64,000 nt of DNA from Chitinophaga oryzae (GTDB taxonomy: Bacteria; Bacteroidota; Bacteroidia; Chitinophagales; Chitinophagaceae), in assembly GCF_012516375.2 (NCBI RefSeq), contig NZ_CP051204.2:2666001-2730000 (forward strand). Reading direction: 5' to 3'. The position numbers were made by a program, and so were the translations under genes. Every line of letters starts with the position of its first letter. Position 1 is the stretch's first letter. The notes under the pieces are model-generated. The model was not told the origin of the DNA, did no database searches, and saw only the letters and a list, made by a program, of their open reading frames with translations. This document shows positions 24,320 through 32,906 of the stretch, piece by piece.

Positions 24320-24390
24320 GTAATTGTTAAATGGTGAATGGCTGTTCTGGATAGCCATAGCGCCATCAGACCATAAAAACAATCAATACA

Positions 24391-24564
24391 ATGGCAAAAG
24401 CAGCTTCAAAGAACGCGAAAGTAAAAGATGCTAAGGCAGCAGCTGAATCTAAAGTGTGGACTAAGGTAATCAGAGCAGTACGTTCTCCTAAAACCGGTGC
24501 ATATACTTTCAAAGAAGCAATTGTGCACAAAGACAAAGTTCAGGAGCACATTAATCAAAAGTAA
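24391..24564 (+). CDS. DUF4295 small basic protein
   Basis: 57 residues, Lys/Ala-rich start (MAKAASKNAKVKDAKAAAES) then WTKVIRAVRSPKTGAYTFKE. This is the DUF4295 family that follows L33 in most Bacteroidota. Its position and charge suggest a ribosome-associated role, but no function has been shown by the sequence. Its stop is followed by a clear terminator. Confidence 0.9.
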   Translation: MAKAASKNAKVKDAKAAAESKVWTKVIRAVRSPKTGAYTFKEAIVHKDKVQEHINQK

Positions 24565-24586
24565 TTCGGCTTTACTAATAATACTG

Positions 24587-24615
24587 AAAGCTGTCCCGAT
24601 AAAGGACAGCTTTTT
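24587..24615 (+). terminator. Intrinsic terminator of the rpmB operon
   Basis: A perfect 10-bp stem AAAGCTGTCC (24587-24596) with GGACAGCTTT (24604-24613), 7-nt loop, within a run of five T. Confidence 0.85.
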
Positions 24616-24796
24616 GTGTTGTAGGCAGTCCAGCCCTCATTATTACCATAAGATTGTCTCTTTATACCCCTGGGTGCGATTGTTAACACAAAAGCTGTAT
24701 TTTAGCAGCCTGTTTGGAACAGTTCGAATGCTGCCTGCCAGCACCCGGATAATGCAGATAAAGGGACCCGCGGTCCCAGCCCAATTAAACTAAACT

Positions 24797-25759
24797 ATGA
24801 GCTTTTTCAATAAACTATTTTCCAGGGAGAAGAAGGAAAGCCTTGATCAGGGATTACAGAAAACCAAAGAAAGCTTTCTCAGTAAGATAGGACGCGCCAT
24901 CGCCGGTAAGTCGACCGTAGACACCGAAGTGCTGGACAACCTGGAAGAAGCCTTGGTTTCTGCCGATGTGGGCGTTGATACAACGGTTAAAATCATTGAC
25001 AGGATCGAGCAACGGGTGTCTAAAGACAAGTACCTGGGAACCAGCGAGTTAAATAGAATACTCAAGGAAGAAATTGCAGCCATTCTCGTGGATGCGCCCG
25101 ATAGCGGTTTCCGCGAATTTGATGTGCCCGCCGGTAAAAAGCCCTATGTGATCATGGTGGTAGGCGTCAACGGGGTAGGGAAAACGACGACCATCGGTAA
25201 GCTGGCCTACAATTTTAAGAAAGCCGGCAAATCCGTCCTCCTGGGCGCTGCCGATACCTTCCGTGCTGCGGCGGTGGACCAGCTGACCATCTGGAGCGAA
25301 CGCGCAGATGTGCCTATCGTGAAACAACAAATGGGTTCAGATCCCGGGGCAGTCGCTTTCGACACTGTACAAAGCGGCGCCGCCCGCGAGGTAGACGTGA
25401 TCATCGTGGACACCGCCGGCCGTTTGCATAACAAGGCCCACCTGATGGAGGAATTGGGGAAGATTAAACGCGTGATGAAGAAAGTTATTCCCGACGCTCC
25501 CCATGAAGTACTGCTGGTGCTCGATGGATCTACCGGGCAGAATGCCGTGGAACAGGCCCGCCAGTTCACCGCGGCCACTGAAGTGACCGCCCTGGCCATC
25601 ACCAAACTGGATGGTACGGCAAAAGGCGGGGTCGTACTGGCCATCGCCAACCAATTTAAAATCCCGGTAAAATATATCGGTATCGGGGAAAAAATGGAAG
25701 ATTTACAAGTCTTTGATAAAGAAGCGTTTGTAGAAACACTCTTTAGTCTAAATGATTGA
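24797..25759 (+). CDS. ftsY: Signal recognition particle receptor FtsY
   Basis: 320 residues: a short N-terminal region, the N helical bundle (about 20-95) and the G domain (about 110-320). GTPase motifs are GVNGVGKTT, DTFRAAA, DTAGR, TKLDGTAKGG. It docks ribosome-SRP complexes at the membrane. The acidic A domain of the E. coli protein is absent, as in most Bacteroidota. A terminator hairpin follows the gene. Confidence 0.96.
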   Translation: MSFFNKLFSREKKESLDQGLQKTKESFLSKIGRAIAGKSTVDTEVLDNLEEALVSADVGVDTTVKIIDRIEQRVSKDKYLGTSELNRILKEEIAAILVDAPDSGFREFDVPAGKKPYVIMVVGVNGVGKTTTIGKLAYNFKKAGKSVLLGAADTFRAAAVDQLTIWSERADVPIVKQQMGSDPGAVAFDTVQSGAAREVDVIIVDTAGRLHNKAHLMEELGKIKRVMKKVIPDAPHEVLLVLDGSTGQNAVEQARQFTAATEVTALAITKLDGTAKGGVVLAIANQFKIPVKYIGIGEKMEDLQVFDKEAFVETLFSLND

Positions 25760-25831
25760 TTATAATAGTTTTGTGTGTGCTGTTTTGAATATAGAATCAA
25801 GCCCACTTAGCATTTTACTTTAGGTAAATAT

Positions 25832-25870
25832 ATATCCGGGCTGATTGTTATGCCCGGATATTTATTTTTT
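25832..25870 (+). terminator. Intrinsic terminator after ftsY
   Basis: Perfect 10-bp stem ATATCCGGGC (25832-25841) with GCCCGGATAT (25852-25861), 10-nt loop, then TTATTTTTT. Confidence 0.85.
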
Positions 25871-25920
25871 GGCCACGTTTTCGCTCTTTACAATTTGTCC
25901 GTTTATAAATCTGCATTTGT

Positions 25921-25928
25921 TACATTTG
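25921..25928 (+). promoter_or_regulatory. -7 element for the JmjC/cupin gene
   Basis: TACATTTG, a full match to TAnnTTTG. A TTTG at 25894-25897 could be the -33 element with a slightly long 23-nt spacer. The start codon follows 43 nt on. Confidence 0.5.
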
Positions 25929-25971
25929 AATTATAGTATTTTTTTGTAATCCTACTTAACAATTCGTAGTT

Positions 25972-26856
25972 ATGATCATAAACAACATAGACCGAGTTGA
26001 CGACATCACACCTGAGGAGTTTCGCAAAAATTATTATTTACCCCGTAAACCTGTAGTGATCTCAGCAGCAGGGCTGAGTAAACAATCGCCGGCCTATACC
26101 AAATGGACCTGGGACTACTTTAAGAGTATTGTCGGGGACAAGAAGGTGGGCGTTTACAATAACGAGCGTGCCGGCGCCAATACCCTGGTAAACGGAGCAG
26201 ACGATTACATTACTTTCGGAGAATATATTGATATGGTAAAAAAGGGCCCGGTACAACTGCGGATATTCCTGTTCAATATTTTCCAACATGCTCCCCAACT
26301 CGTACAGGATGTTGTTTGGCCCGATCAGTACGCTAAAGGTTTCCTGAAAAAATACCCTATGTTGTTTGTCGGTGGCGCCGGATCAGTGGCGCATATGCAC
26401 TACGACATCGACATGTCACACATCTTCCATACCCAGTTCATCGGCCGCAAAAGGGTATTGCTGCTGGAGAACAAACAATCGCCCTACATTTACCGCATGC
26501 CTTTTACCGTAGAGAGCGCCGCCTCTTTTGTCAACTGGCATGAAAAACTGGATGAAGAACATTACCCGGCCCTGGCCCACGCCAGGGGGCTGACGGCCAT
26601 CCTGAACCATGGAGATACGCTCTTCATGCCGGGTGGCTACTGGCATCATATGGAGTATATGGACGGCGGTTTCGCCATGAGCCTCCGGGCATTGGACGCT
26701 TCGCTGACCGGCAAGCTCAACGGGCTGTATCATATTGTAGGGCTGCGCGGCATCAACAACCTGCTGATTAAACTGGCCCCGCAGTGGTGGTATCATAAGA
26801 AGCGGGAACTGGCCCGCCAGCGTGCTGATAAAACGCTTTCTCATTTAGCTATTTAA
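25972..26856 (+). CDS. Cupin-like (JmjC-type) protein
   Basis: 294 residues of the cupin-8/JmjC-like fold. HMHYDIDM carries the His-x-Asp pair of a likely Fe(II) site (about residues 143-150), and the distal His is in MPGGYWHHM (about 221-229). Proteins of this group are 2-oxoglutarate-dependent hydroxylases acting on proteins or small molecules; the substrate is unknown. The position between ftsY and rimO, both linked to ribosomes, would fit a ribosomal-protein hydroxylase, but that is speculation. A large B/D palindrome follows. Confidence 0.82.
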   Translation: MIINNIDRVDDITPEEFRKNYYLPRKPVVISAAGLSKQSPAYTKWTWDYFKSIVGDKKVGVYNNERAGANTLVNGADDYITFGEYIDMVKKGPVQLRIFLFNIFQHAPQLVQDVVWPDQYAKGFLKKYPMLFVGGAGSVAHMHYDIDMSHIFHTQFIGRKRVLLLENKQSPYIYRMPFTVESAASFVNWHEKLDEEHYPALAHARGLTAILNHGDTLFMPGGYWHHMEYMDGGFAMSLRALDASLTGKLNGLYHIVGLRGINNLLIKLAPQWWYHKKRELARQRADKTLSHLAI

Positions 26857-26863
26857 ACATTTT

Positions 26864-27075
26864 AATATTTGGTTATTTTTATTTGCGGATTTTGAAATTT
26901 TTTGATTTTGGGATTTCCGGGAGATTGAAAATCAAGGTCGATTTTTAAAAACTTATTATAATAACGACAATCTCCCCGATATCCCAAAATCAAAAAATTC
27001 CAAAATCCGTAAATCAGCATCCAAAATCCGTAAATCCAATATTCAAATAGCCAAATAGCCAAATAACCAAATATT
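26864..27075. repeat. Composite family D/B palindromic element
   Basis: Outer arms AATATTTGGTTATTT (26864-26878) and its exact complement (27061-27075). Inside, arms 26881-26927 and 26968-27014 pair over 47 nt with four mismatches, built of GATTTTGGG/GATTTACGG words, around a 40-nt loop. The right flank also repeats CCAAATAGCCAAATAACC. It fills most of the 369-nt gap before rimO and ends 5 nt from the rimO -7 element. Confidence 0.8.
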
Positions 27076-27080
27076 TTCCG

Positions 27081-27088
27081 TACCTTTG
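27081..27088 (+). promoter_or_regulatory. -7 element for rimO
   Basis: TACCTTTG followed by CA, a full match to TAnnTTTG just after the palindromic element; it implies a leader of about 130 nt. Confidence 0.55.
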
Positions 27089-27181
27089 CAACTTCCTTAC
27101 TCAACCCCCACTAAGGCTCAAAGTCACGTACAGTAAGTCTGCTGTTTTATACAATTAGTGTCTGTGTGTCTTCGTGGCGGT

Positions 27182-27210
27182 AGCTGGCCGGTAAAAAGCG
27201 GCCACAGGCT
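27182..27210 (+). promoter_or_regulatory. Leader hairpin before rimO start codon
   Basis: TGGCCG (27185-27190) pairs with CGGCCA (27199-27204) around loop GTAAAAAG; AGC and GCT outside it extend the stem with a bulge. It lies 15 nt before the TTG start codon, so could affect initiation. The effect is inferred. Confidence 0.45.
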
Positions 27211-27225
27211 CTAAAACATTCGCCC

Positions 27226-28533
27226 TTGAAGACGAAAACTTTAAAGAAAGACAAGGTTAACATTATTACGCTTGGTTGTTCGAAGAACATGGTTGACTCA
27301 GAAGTGCTGAGCGGGCAACTGCTGGCCAATGAGATCGATGTGGTGCATGAAAGCACCAAACGCGATCATAATATCGTGGTCGTGAATACCTGCGGATTTA
27401 TTGACAAAGCCAAAGAAGAATCCATCAATACCATCCTGGAACAGGTAGAACTGAAGCAACGCGGAAAGCTGGACAAAGTATATGTGACCGGCTGTCTGAG
27501 TGAGCGTTACCGGGGCGACCTGGAATCGGAGATTGGCGGCGTGGACGCCTGGTTTGGCACCATGGAACTGCCGTTGCTGCTGAAGAAATTCGATGCGGAT
27601 TACAAATCAGAACTGATCGGCGAACGTTTGCTGAGCACTCCTTCCCACTATGCTTACCTGAAGATTGCAGAAGGTTGCAACCGTACCTGCTCTTTCTGTG
27701 CCATTCCGCTGATGCGCGGTGGTCACGTATCCCGTCCTATAGAGGAACTGGTGAAAGAAGCGGAGAAACTGGTCCGTTCCGGTGTGAAGGAAATTATGCT
27801 GATTGCACAGGAGCTGACCTATTATGGCCTGGACCTGTACAAACAGCGCCGTCTGGCTGACCTGATGCGCGCACTGGCCGGCGTGGAAGGCCTGGAATGG
27901 ATACGCCTTCACTATGCTTATCCGACTAAGTTCCCGATGGAAGTGCTCGACGTCATGAACGAGTTCCCCAACATCTGCAACTACCTCGATATGCCTTTGC
28001 AGCATGCTTCCAACGCTATGCTCAAAGCCATGAAACGCCAGATCACCCGGGAAGAAATCGAAGAACTGGTCCACCAGATCCGCGCCAAAGTGCCCGGTAT
28101 CTGTCTGCGTACTACCCTGATCGCCGGTTTCCCCGGTGAAACGGAAGACGACGTGGAAGAACTGAAAGGTTTCCTCGAAAGAATGCGTTTTGACAGAGTG
28201 GGTGTATTTACCTACAGTCATGAAGAGGGTACCAGCGCCTACGAGCTGGAAGACAACATCCCTGCTGAAGAGAAAGAGCGGAGAGCACAGGAGATCATGG
28301 AAGTACAGCAGGAAATCTCCCTGGAGAAAAACCAGGAAAGGGTAGGAAAAGTATTGAAAGTCATCGTTGACAAAAAAGAGGCCGGCAGATATCTGGCCCG
28401 CACGGAGTTCGACTCTGTGGAAGTGGACAATGAGGTGATCATCAATACCACCAAACGCCTGAAACCCGGCGAATTTGTGAATGTACGTATCACTAAGGCG
28501 TTTGATTACGACCTTGAAGGTGAACTGGTATAG
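27226..28533 (+). CDS. rimO: Ribosomal protein S12 methylthiotransferase RimO
   Basis: 435 residues: N-terminal UPF0004 domain with TLGCSKNMVDSE and the CG in VNTCGF and TGCLS, radical SAM domain with CNRTCSFC (Cys151, 155, 158), and a C-terminal TRAM domain. It adds a methylthio group to an Asp of S12. The protein must start at TTG (27226): the frame has a stop at 27181 and no ATG before the conserved KTKTLKKDKVN segment. Leader and promoter are described separately. Confidence 0.95.
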   Translation: MKTKTLKKDKVNIITLGCSKNMVDSEVLSGQLLANEIDVVHESTKRDHNIVVVNTCGFIDKAKEESINTILEQVELKQRGKLDKVYVTGCLSERYRGDLESEIGGVDAWFGTMELPLLLKKFDADYKSELIGERLLSTPSHYAYLKIAEGCNRTCSFCAIPLMRGGHVSRPIEELVKEAEKLVRSGVKEIMLIAQELTYYGLDLYKQRRLADLMRALAGVEGLEWIRLHYAYPTKFPMEVLDVMNEFPNICNYLDMPLQHASNAMLKAMKRQITREEIEELVHQIRAKVPGICLRTTLIAGFPGETEDDVEELKGFLERMRFDRVGVFTYSHEEGTSAYELEDNIPAEEKERRAQEIMEVQQEISLEKNQERVGKVLKVIVDKKEAGRYLARTEFDSVEVDNEVIINTTKRLKPGEFVNVRITKAFDYDLEGELV

Positions 28534-28610
28534 AAAATATTTCAACAGCCCGCCGCCCGCAGGCGAAGGGCCTTACATGGCTCCCGACGGAGCCCGATTA
28601 ATGCAAATCA

Positions 28611-30374
28611 ATGACAACATTTGAATCACTGGGCTTACAAGAGCCTATTTTGAAGGGAATTACGGACCTGGGTTTCGTTTCCCCAACACCGATCCAGGAA
28701 CAGGCTATTCCCGTTCTTTTAAGTGGAGACCGCGATTTTGTGGGACTGGCCCAGACGGGCACCGGTAAAACTGCTGCCTTTGGCTTACCCTTGCTGCAGC
28801 AACTGGACCTGAAAATCAACAAACCACAAGGACTGATCCTCTGCCCCACGCGTGAACTGTGTCTGCAGATCACCAACGACCTCAAGAATTTCAGCAAATA
28901 CCTCGGCGAAGTAAACATTGTAGCGGTATATGGCGGTTCCAGCATCGTGCAGCAGCTGCGTGAACTGAAGAGAGGCGTACACATCGTGGTGGCCACTCCC
29001 GGCCGTTTGCTGGATATCATCGAACGCGGCGCCATTAACTTCGACAATGTGCGTTATGCCGTACTGGACGAAGCTGATGAGATGCTGAACATGGGATTCC
29101 AGGAAGACATCAACAACATCCTGTCCAACACCCCGGAATCCAAAACTACCTGGCTGTTTTCCGCTACGATGCCACAGGAAGTGCGCCGTATAGCGAAAAA
29201 GTACATGGAAGATCCGTTTGAGCTCACCGTGGGCACTAAAAACAGCGGTAACGCCAACATCGAGCACGAATATTACGTGGTACGCCCACGCGATAAATAT
29301 GCTGCCCTGAAACGTATCGTGGACTATAACCCCGATATCTTCGGCATCATCTTCACCCGTACCAAAATTGAATCCCAGGAGATCGCTGAATCCCTGATCA
29401 AGGACGGTTACAATGCCGACGCCCTGCACGGCGATCTGACCCAGCAGCAGCGCGACAAGGTGATGAAACGTTTCCGTGAAAAAGCCCTGCAGGTACTGGT
29501 AGCTACCGACGTAGCCGCCCGTGGTATCGACGTGGACAATGTGACCCACGTGATCAACTACGACCTGCCGGATGACGTGGAAAACTACACCCACCGTAGC
29601 GGCCGTACCGGCCGTGCCGGTAAATCCGGTGTCTCCATCGCCATTATCGGCGGCCGTGACACCGGAAAAATCCGCCAGATCGAAAGAGTGATCGGCAAAA
29701 AATTCGTGAAAGCAGAAGTGCCCGACGGGTTCGCCGTTTGCGAAAAACAACTGTTCGGCCTCGTACATAAAGTACACAACGTTACTGTCAACGAAGAACA
29801 GATCGAACCGTACCTGGAACGTATATACGAAGAGTTCTCCTCCATGACGAAGGAAGAGCTGATCAAACGTTTTGCGTCCCTCGAGTTCAACCAGTTCCTG
29901 GAATACTACCAGGATGCTCCGGACCTGAACACGAAAGATGACAAACGCTTCGGTGACGACAGCCGTGGCAGCCGTGGCAGTGGCAAATACACCCGCCTGT
30001 TCATCAACCTCGGCTCTGTGGACGATTTCAACCGCGGCGACATGCTCCGTTACCTGTGCGACAACACCGGCGTACGTGGCAACAAAATCGGCCGTATCGA
30101 TCTGAAAGGTGTTTACTCGTTCTTTGAAGTGGAAAATGACGAGCTGGAAAAAGTGACCCAGAGCTTTAAGAAAGTGGAATACAACGGTCGCGCTGTACGC
30201 ATCGAAATGTCGCAGGATGGCGACAAACGTGGCGGCGGTGGCGGTGGCCGCTTCAGTGGCAACCGCGGCGAAGGCGGTCCGCGCAAAAGGACCTGGACAC
30301 CTGGCGGTCCCCGTTCCGGCGAAAAACGCGAACACTCCGGCGGCGGTAAACCTCCGTTTAAACGTAAATACTAA
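28611..30374 (+). CDS. DEAD-box RNA helicase
   Basis: 587 residues. Helicase motifs: AQTGTGKT (motif I), PTRELC (Ia), TPGR (Ib), DEAD (II), SAT (III), then the second RecA domain with ATDVAARGIDV and HRSGRTGRAG. Residues about 460-535 form a DbpA/CsdA-type RNA-binding domain, and the tail is Gly/Arg-rich (KRGGGGGGRFSG). It unwinds RNA, likely in ribosome assembly or cold growth. The gene follows rimO by 77 nt. Confidence 0.95.
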   Translation: MTTFESLGLQEPILKGITDLGFVSPTPIQEQAIPVLLSGDRDFVGLAQTGTGKTAAFGLPLLQQLDLKINKPQGLILCPTRELCLQITNDLKNFSKYLGEVNIVAVYGGSSIVQQLRELKRGVHIVVATPGRLLDIIERGAINFDNVRYAVLDEADEMLNMGFQEDINNILSNTPESKTTWLFSATMPQEVRRIAKKYMEDPFELTVGTKNSGNANIEHEYYVVRPRDKYAALKRIVDYNPDIFGIIFTRTKIESQEIAESLIKDGYNADALHGDLTQQQRDKVMKRFREKALQVLVATDVAARGIDVDNVTHVINYDLPDDVENYTHRSGRTGRAGKSGVSIAIIGGRDTGKIRQIERVIGKKFVKAEVPDGFAVCEKQLFGLVHKVHNVTVNEEQIEPYLERIYEEFSSMTKEELIKRFASLEFNQFLEYYQDAPDLNTKDDKRFGDDSRGSRGSGKYTRLFINLGSVDDFNRGDMLRYLCDNTGVRGNKIGRIDLKGVYSFFEVENDELEKVTQSFKKVEYNGRAVRIEMSQDGDKRGGGGGGRFSGNRGEGGPRKRTWTPGGPRSGEKREHSGGGKPPFKRKY

Positions 30375-30382
30375 GCTGATTT

Positions 30383-30615
30383 AGCTTTCTAATATTTGGG
30401 TATTTTGATATCAGGACAGCCCTGCGCATCCGGATATTGAGATACCCAAATTCATTTTGTTATTTTAATATTTTGTTGCCTCCCGGGGCGCCTTTTTTTA
30501 CCCCCGGTGACTTCCTCTTCCCAAAAATCCCTAAATTTCAAAATTTTAAAATTTCGAAATTTCGAAATTCCCTGATTCTCAAATAACCAAACGACTAAAT
30601 GTCAAAATAGCCAAA
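30383..30615. repeat. Family D/B element after the DEAD-box gene
   Basis: The left side TTAGCTTTCTAATATTTGGG mirrors that at 26.85 kb; the right side has CAAATAACCAAACGACTAAAT and AAAATAGCCAAATTTAG words. Inside are a hairpin TATTTGGGTATTTTGATATC versus GATATTGAGATACCCAAA (30391-30451) and AAATTTCGAAATTTCGAAATT repeats. Pairing is looser than in the 26.9-kb copy. Confidence 0.65.
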
Positions 30616-30632
30616 TTTAGACTATCTTGTTT

Positions 30633-32600
30633 ATGCAGACACCCAATTCACACGTTACTATGACCGGAGTTATCAATCGCCCTTTGCAGTCAGTAGAACC
30701 ATTTTCGCTTTTTTCATCCGGAGATATTGCCCTGTTCCAGGCAGGGTCACATTACCGGCTATACGAAAAATTTGGCGCACATACGCTCGAATATGAGGGC
30801 GTACAGGGCACCTATTTTGCCGTATGGGCTCCGGACGCTGCCTTTGTGGCCGTCATGGGTGATTTTAACCAGTGGGACCATTACAGTCATACCCTTTTGC
30901 CGCGCTGGGACAGCTCCGGCATATGGGAAGGATTTATTCCGGGCGTGGAAGCCGGCTGCCTGTACAAATACTTTATCCGTGCCAACAGCGGAGAAGAGCT
31001 TTTTAAAGGAGATCCTTTTGCCACCCGTTGGGAGGTACGCCCTAAAACAGCTTCCGTGGTGCATCCGCTGGACCATACCTGGCACGACAAAAAATGGATG
31101 CAGCAGAGGAAGAAACATAACAGCCTGAGCAGCCCTTTCTCCGTGTATGAAGTGCACCTCGGCTCCTGGCGCAGGCCAGACCCCAACGACGAAAAAAGCG
31201 TTTACTCCTACGGAGAAATTGCCGCTATGCTGGTGCCCTATGTGAAAGAAATGGGCTTCACGCATGTGGAACTGATGCCGGTAATGGAACACCCGTTTGA
31301 CGGCTCCTGGGGGTACCAGCTGACCGGTTACTTCGCCGCCACATCCCGCTACGGCACGCCGCAGGATTTTATGGCCATGGTGGAAGCCTTTCACGCAGCC
31401 GGCATCGGCGTGATACTCGACTGGGTGCCTTCCCATTTTCCGCATGACGCGCATGGTCTGTACCGGTTCGACGGTTCACATGTGTACGAATACGCCGATA
31501 TGCGCAAAGGGTACCATCCTGACTGGAACAGCTATATTTTCAATTATTCCCGCAATGAAGTGCGGTCGTTTCTGCTCAGCAATGCTATTTACTGGCTGGA
31601 CAAATTCCATATCGACGGCCTGCGGGTAGATGCCGTGGCCTCCATGATACACCTGGATTATTCCCGGGAGCGCGGCGCCTGGGAACCCAACGAACTGGGC
31701 GGCAATGAAAACCTGGAAGCCATCAGTTTCCTAAAAAAGCTGAATGAAACAGTGTATGCGCTGTTCCCCGATGTACAGACCATTGCCGAAGACTCCACCA
31801 ATCATTATGGCGTGTCCAGGCCTACCTTTATGGGAGGACTGGGTTTCGGCATGAAGTGGATGATGGGCTGGATGAATGATACGCTGGATTATTTCCAAAA
31901 AGATCCCATTCACCGTAAATGGTACCAGAACGATTTGACTTTTAGCCTTGTATATGCTTTCAGCGAGAACTATATGCTGCCGTTGAGCCATGACGAGGTC
32001 GTGCATGGTAAATCTCCTTTGCTGTACAAGATGCCGGGCGACGACTGGCAGAAATGCGCCAACCTGCGCCTGTTGTACGGTTATATGTATACTCATCCCG
32101 GCACTAAGTTGCTGTTTATGGGGGGCGAGCTGGGGCAGACTTCCGAATGGAATTACAAACGGGAGCTGGACTGGCACCTATTAAAACACGCTACCCATAA
32201 GGGGATACAGGATTTCGTAAAAGACATTAACCGGTTGTACCGCGAGTCTACTGCTTTGTACGAGCAACAGTTTGAAGGAGAGGGCTTTGAATGGATGATC
32301 GTCAACGATTATGACAATTGTGTGCTGGCCTACCTGCGTAAAGGCAAAGCGGCGGGCGATGTAATGCTGGTGGTGCTGAATATGACGCCGGTGCCCCGTG
32401 AGCAGTACCCGGTGGGCATCCCGCTGGGAGGCGTATGGGAAGAGGTGTTAAACAGTGATCATCCCCGGTATTATGGAAGCGGGGTGATAAATACCGGTCC
32501 GCTGCAGGCGGCAAAACAATTTTACAATGGCCGCGAATATACCCTGTCGCTCCGTATCCCGCCATTGGGGGTAACCATACTGAAACCCGTTACAGCGTAA
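30633..32600 (+). CDS. glgB: 1,4-alpha-glucan branching enzyme
   Basis: About 655 residues from the ATG at 30633 (a TTG six bases earlier is also in frame). It makes alpha-1,6 branches in glycogen. A CBM48 domain (about 55-145, WAPDAAFVAVMGDFNQWD) precedes the GH13 barrel with ELMPVMEHPFDGSWGYQ, the nucleophile in DGLRVDAVASM (Asp333) and acid/base Glu386 in TIAEDST, then LPLSHDEVVHGK. It is a single gene; no glgA or glgC lies nearby. A terminator follows. Confidence 0.95.
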   Translation: MQTPNSHVTMTGVINRPLQSVEPFSLFSSGDIALFQAGSHYRLYEKFGAHTLEYEGVQGTYFAVWAPDAAFVAVMGDFNQWDHYSHTLLPRWDSSGIWEGFIPGVEAGCLYKYFIRANSGEELFKGDPFATRWEVRPKTASVVHPLDHTWHDKKWMQQRKKHNSLSSPFSVYEVHLGSWRRPDPNDEKSVYSYGEIAAMLVPYVKEMGFTHVELMPVMEHPFDGSWGYQLTGYFAATSRYGTPQDFMAMVEAFHAAGIGVILDWVPSHFPHDAHGLYRFDGSHVYEYADMRKGYHPDWNSYIFNYSRNEVRSFLLSNAIYWLDKFHIDGLRVDAVASMIHLDYSRERGAWEPNELGGNENLEAISFLKKLNETVYALFPDVQTIAEDSTNHYGVSRPTFMGGLGFGMKWMMGWMNDTLDYFQKDPIHRKWYQNDLTFSLVYAFSENYMLPLSHDEVVHGKSPLLYKMPGDDWQKCANLRLLYGYMYTHPGTKLLFMGGELGQTSEWNYKRELDWHLLKHATHKGIQDFVKDINRLYRESTALYEQQFEGEGFEWMIVNDYDNCVLAYLRKGKAAGDVMLVVLNMTPVPREQYPVGIPLGGVWEEVLNSDHPRYYGSGVINTGPLQAAKQFYNGREYTLSLRIPPLGVTILKPVTA

Positions 32601-32623
32601 TTGTTTGACATACATGTTATTTG

Positions 32624-32661
32624 AATCCGGTATCCGGCGTTGCCCGGTTACCGGATTTTTC
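32624..32661 (+). terminator. Intrinsic terminator after glgB
   Basis: A 14-bp stem with one mismatch: AATCCGGTATCCGG (32624-32637) with CCGGTTACCGGATT (32644-32657), 6-nt loop, then TTT. Confidence 0.75.
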
Positions 32662-32906
32662 TTTGCTGCCGTTAAACCTTTTTCTTTTTGCCCCATCTAT
32701 TATCAGGACGTTTGCGCAGCTGCAATAAGAGGAGAGATACAGACGTTTTTTTATAGCATATAGTCATTAGTCAGCGTGCCTGGTAAGCGGAGTACAGACG
32801 AAGCCAACAACACCAACAATCCAGCCAGGACCAACAGCCGGCCTTATCTGCTAAGTGCTATCTGCATCAGCCATATTTTTTTTATTGTATAAAAAACCTA
32901 CAAAGT
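32662..32906. other. Gap before the DUF4382 gene
   Basis: No open frame with coding character. A weak -7-like TCTTTTTG lies near 32686-32693, which would give a leader of about 205 nt. CAACAACACCAACAATCC-like low-complexity DNA follows. No strong hairpin or repeat family seen. Confidence 0.4.

Noticed and set aside
28534..28610. A possible tRNA or structured RNA between rimO and the helicase gene
   Set aside because: The GC-rich stretch does not fold into a cloverleaf and is only 77 nt with no anticodon-arm pattern.
28785..30335. A 516-codon open frame antisense to the DEAD-box helicase gene
   Set aside because: The sense strand encodes an intact, well-known family with all motifs; the antisense protein has no recognisable domain and follows from the codon usage of the real gene. 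The same holds for long antisense frames over GH31 (35634-37241), the kinase (40035-41192) and the SGNH gene (62469-63569).
30627..30632. TTG start for glgB two codons upstream
   Set aside because: The ATG at 30633 is in frame and gives the same protein; there is no reason to prefer the weaker codon.
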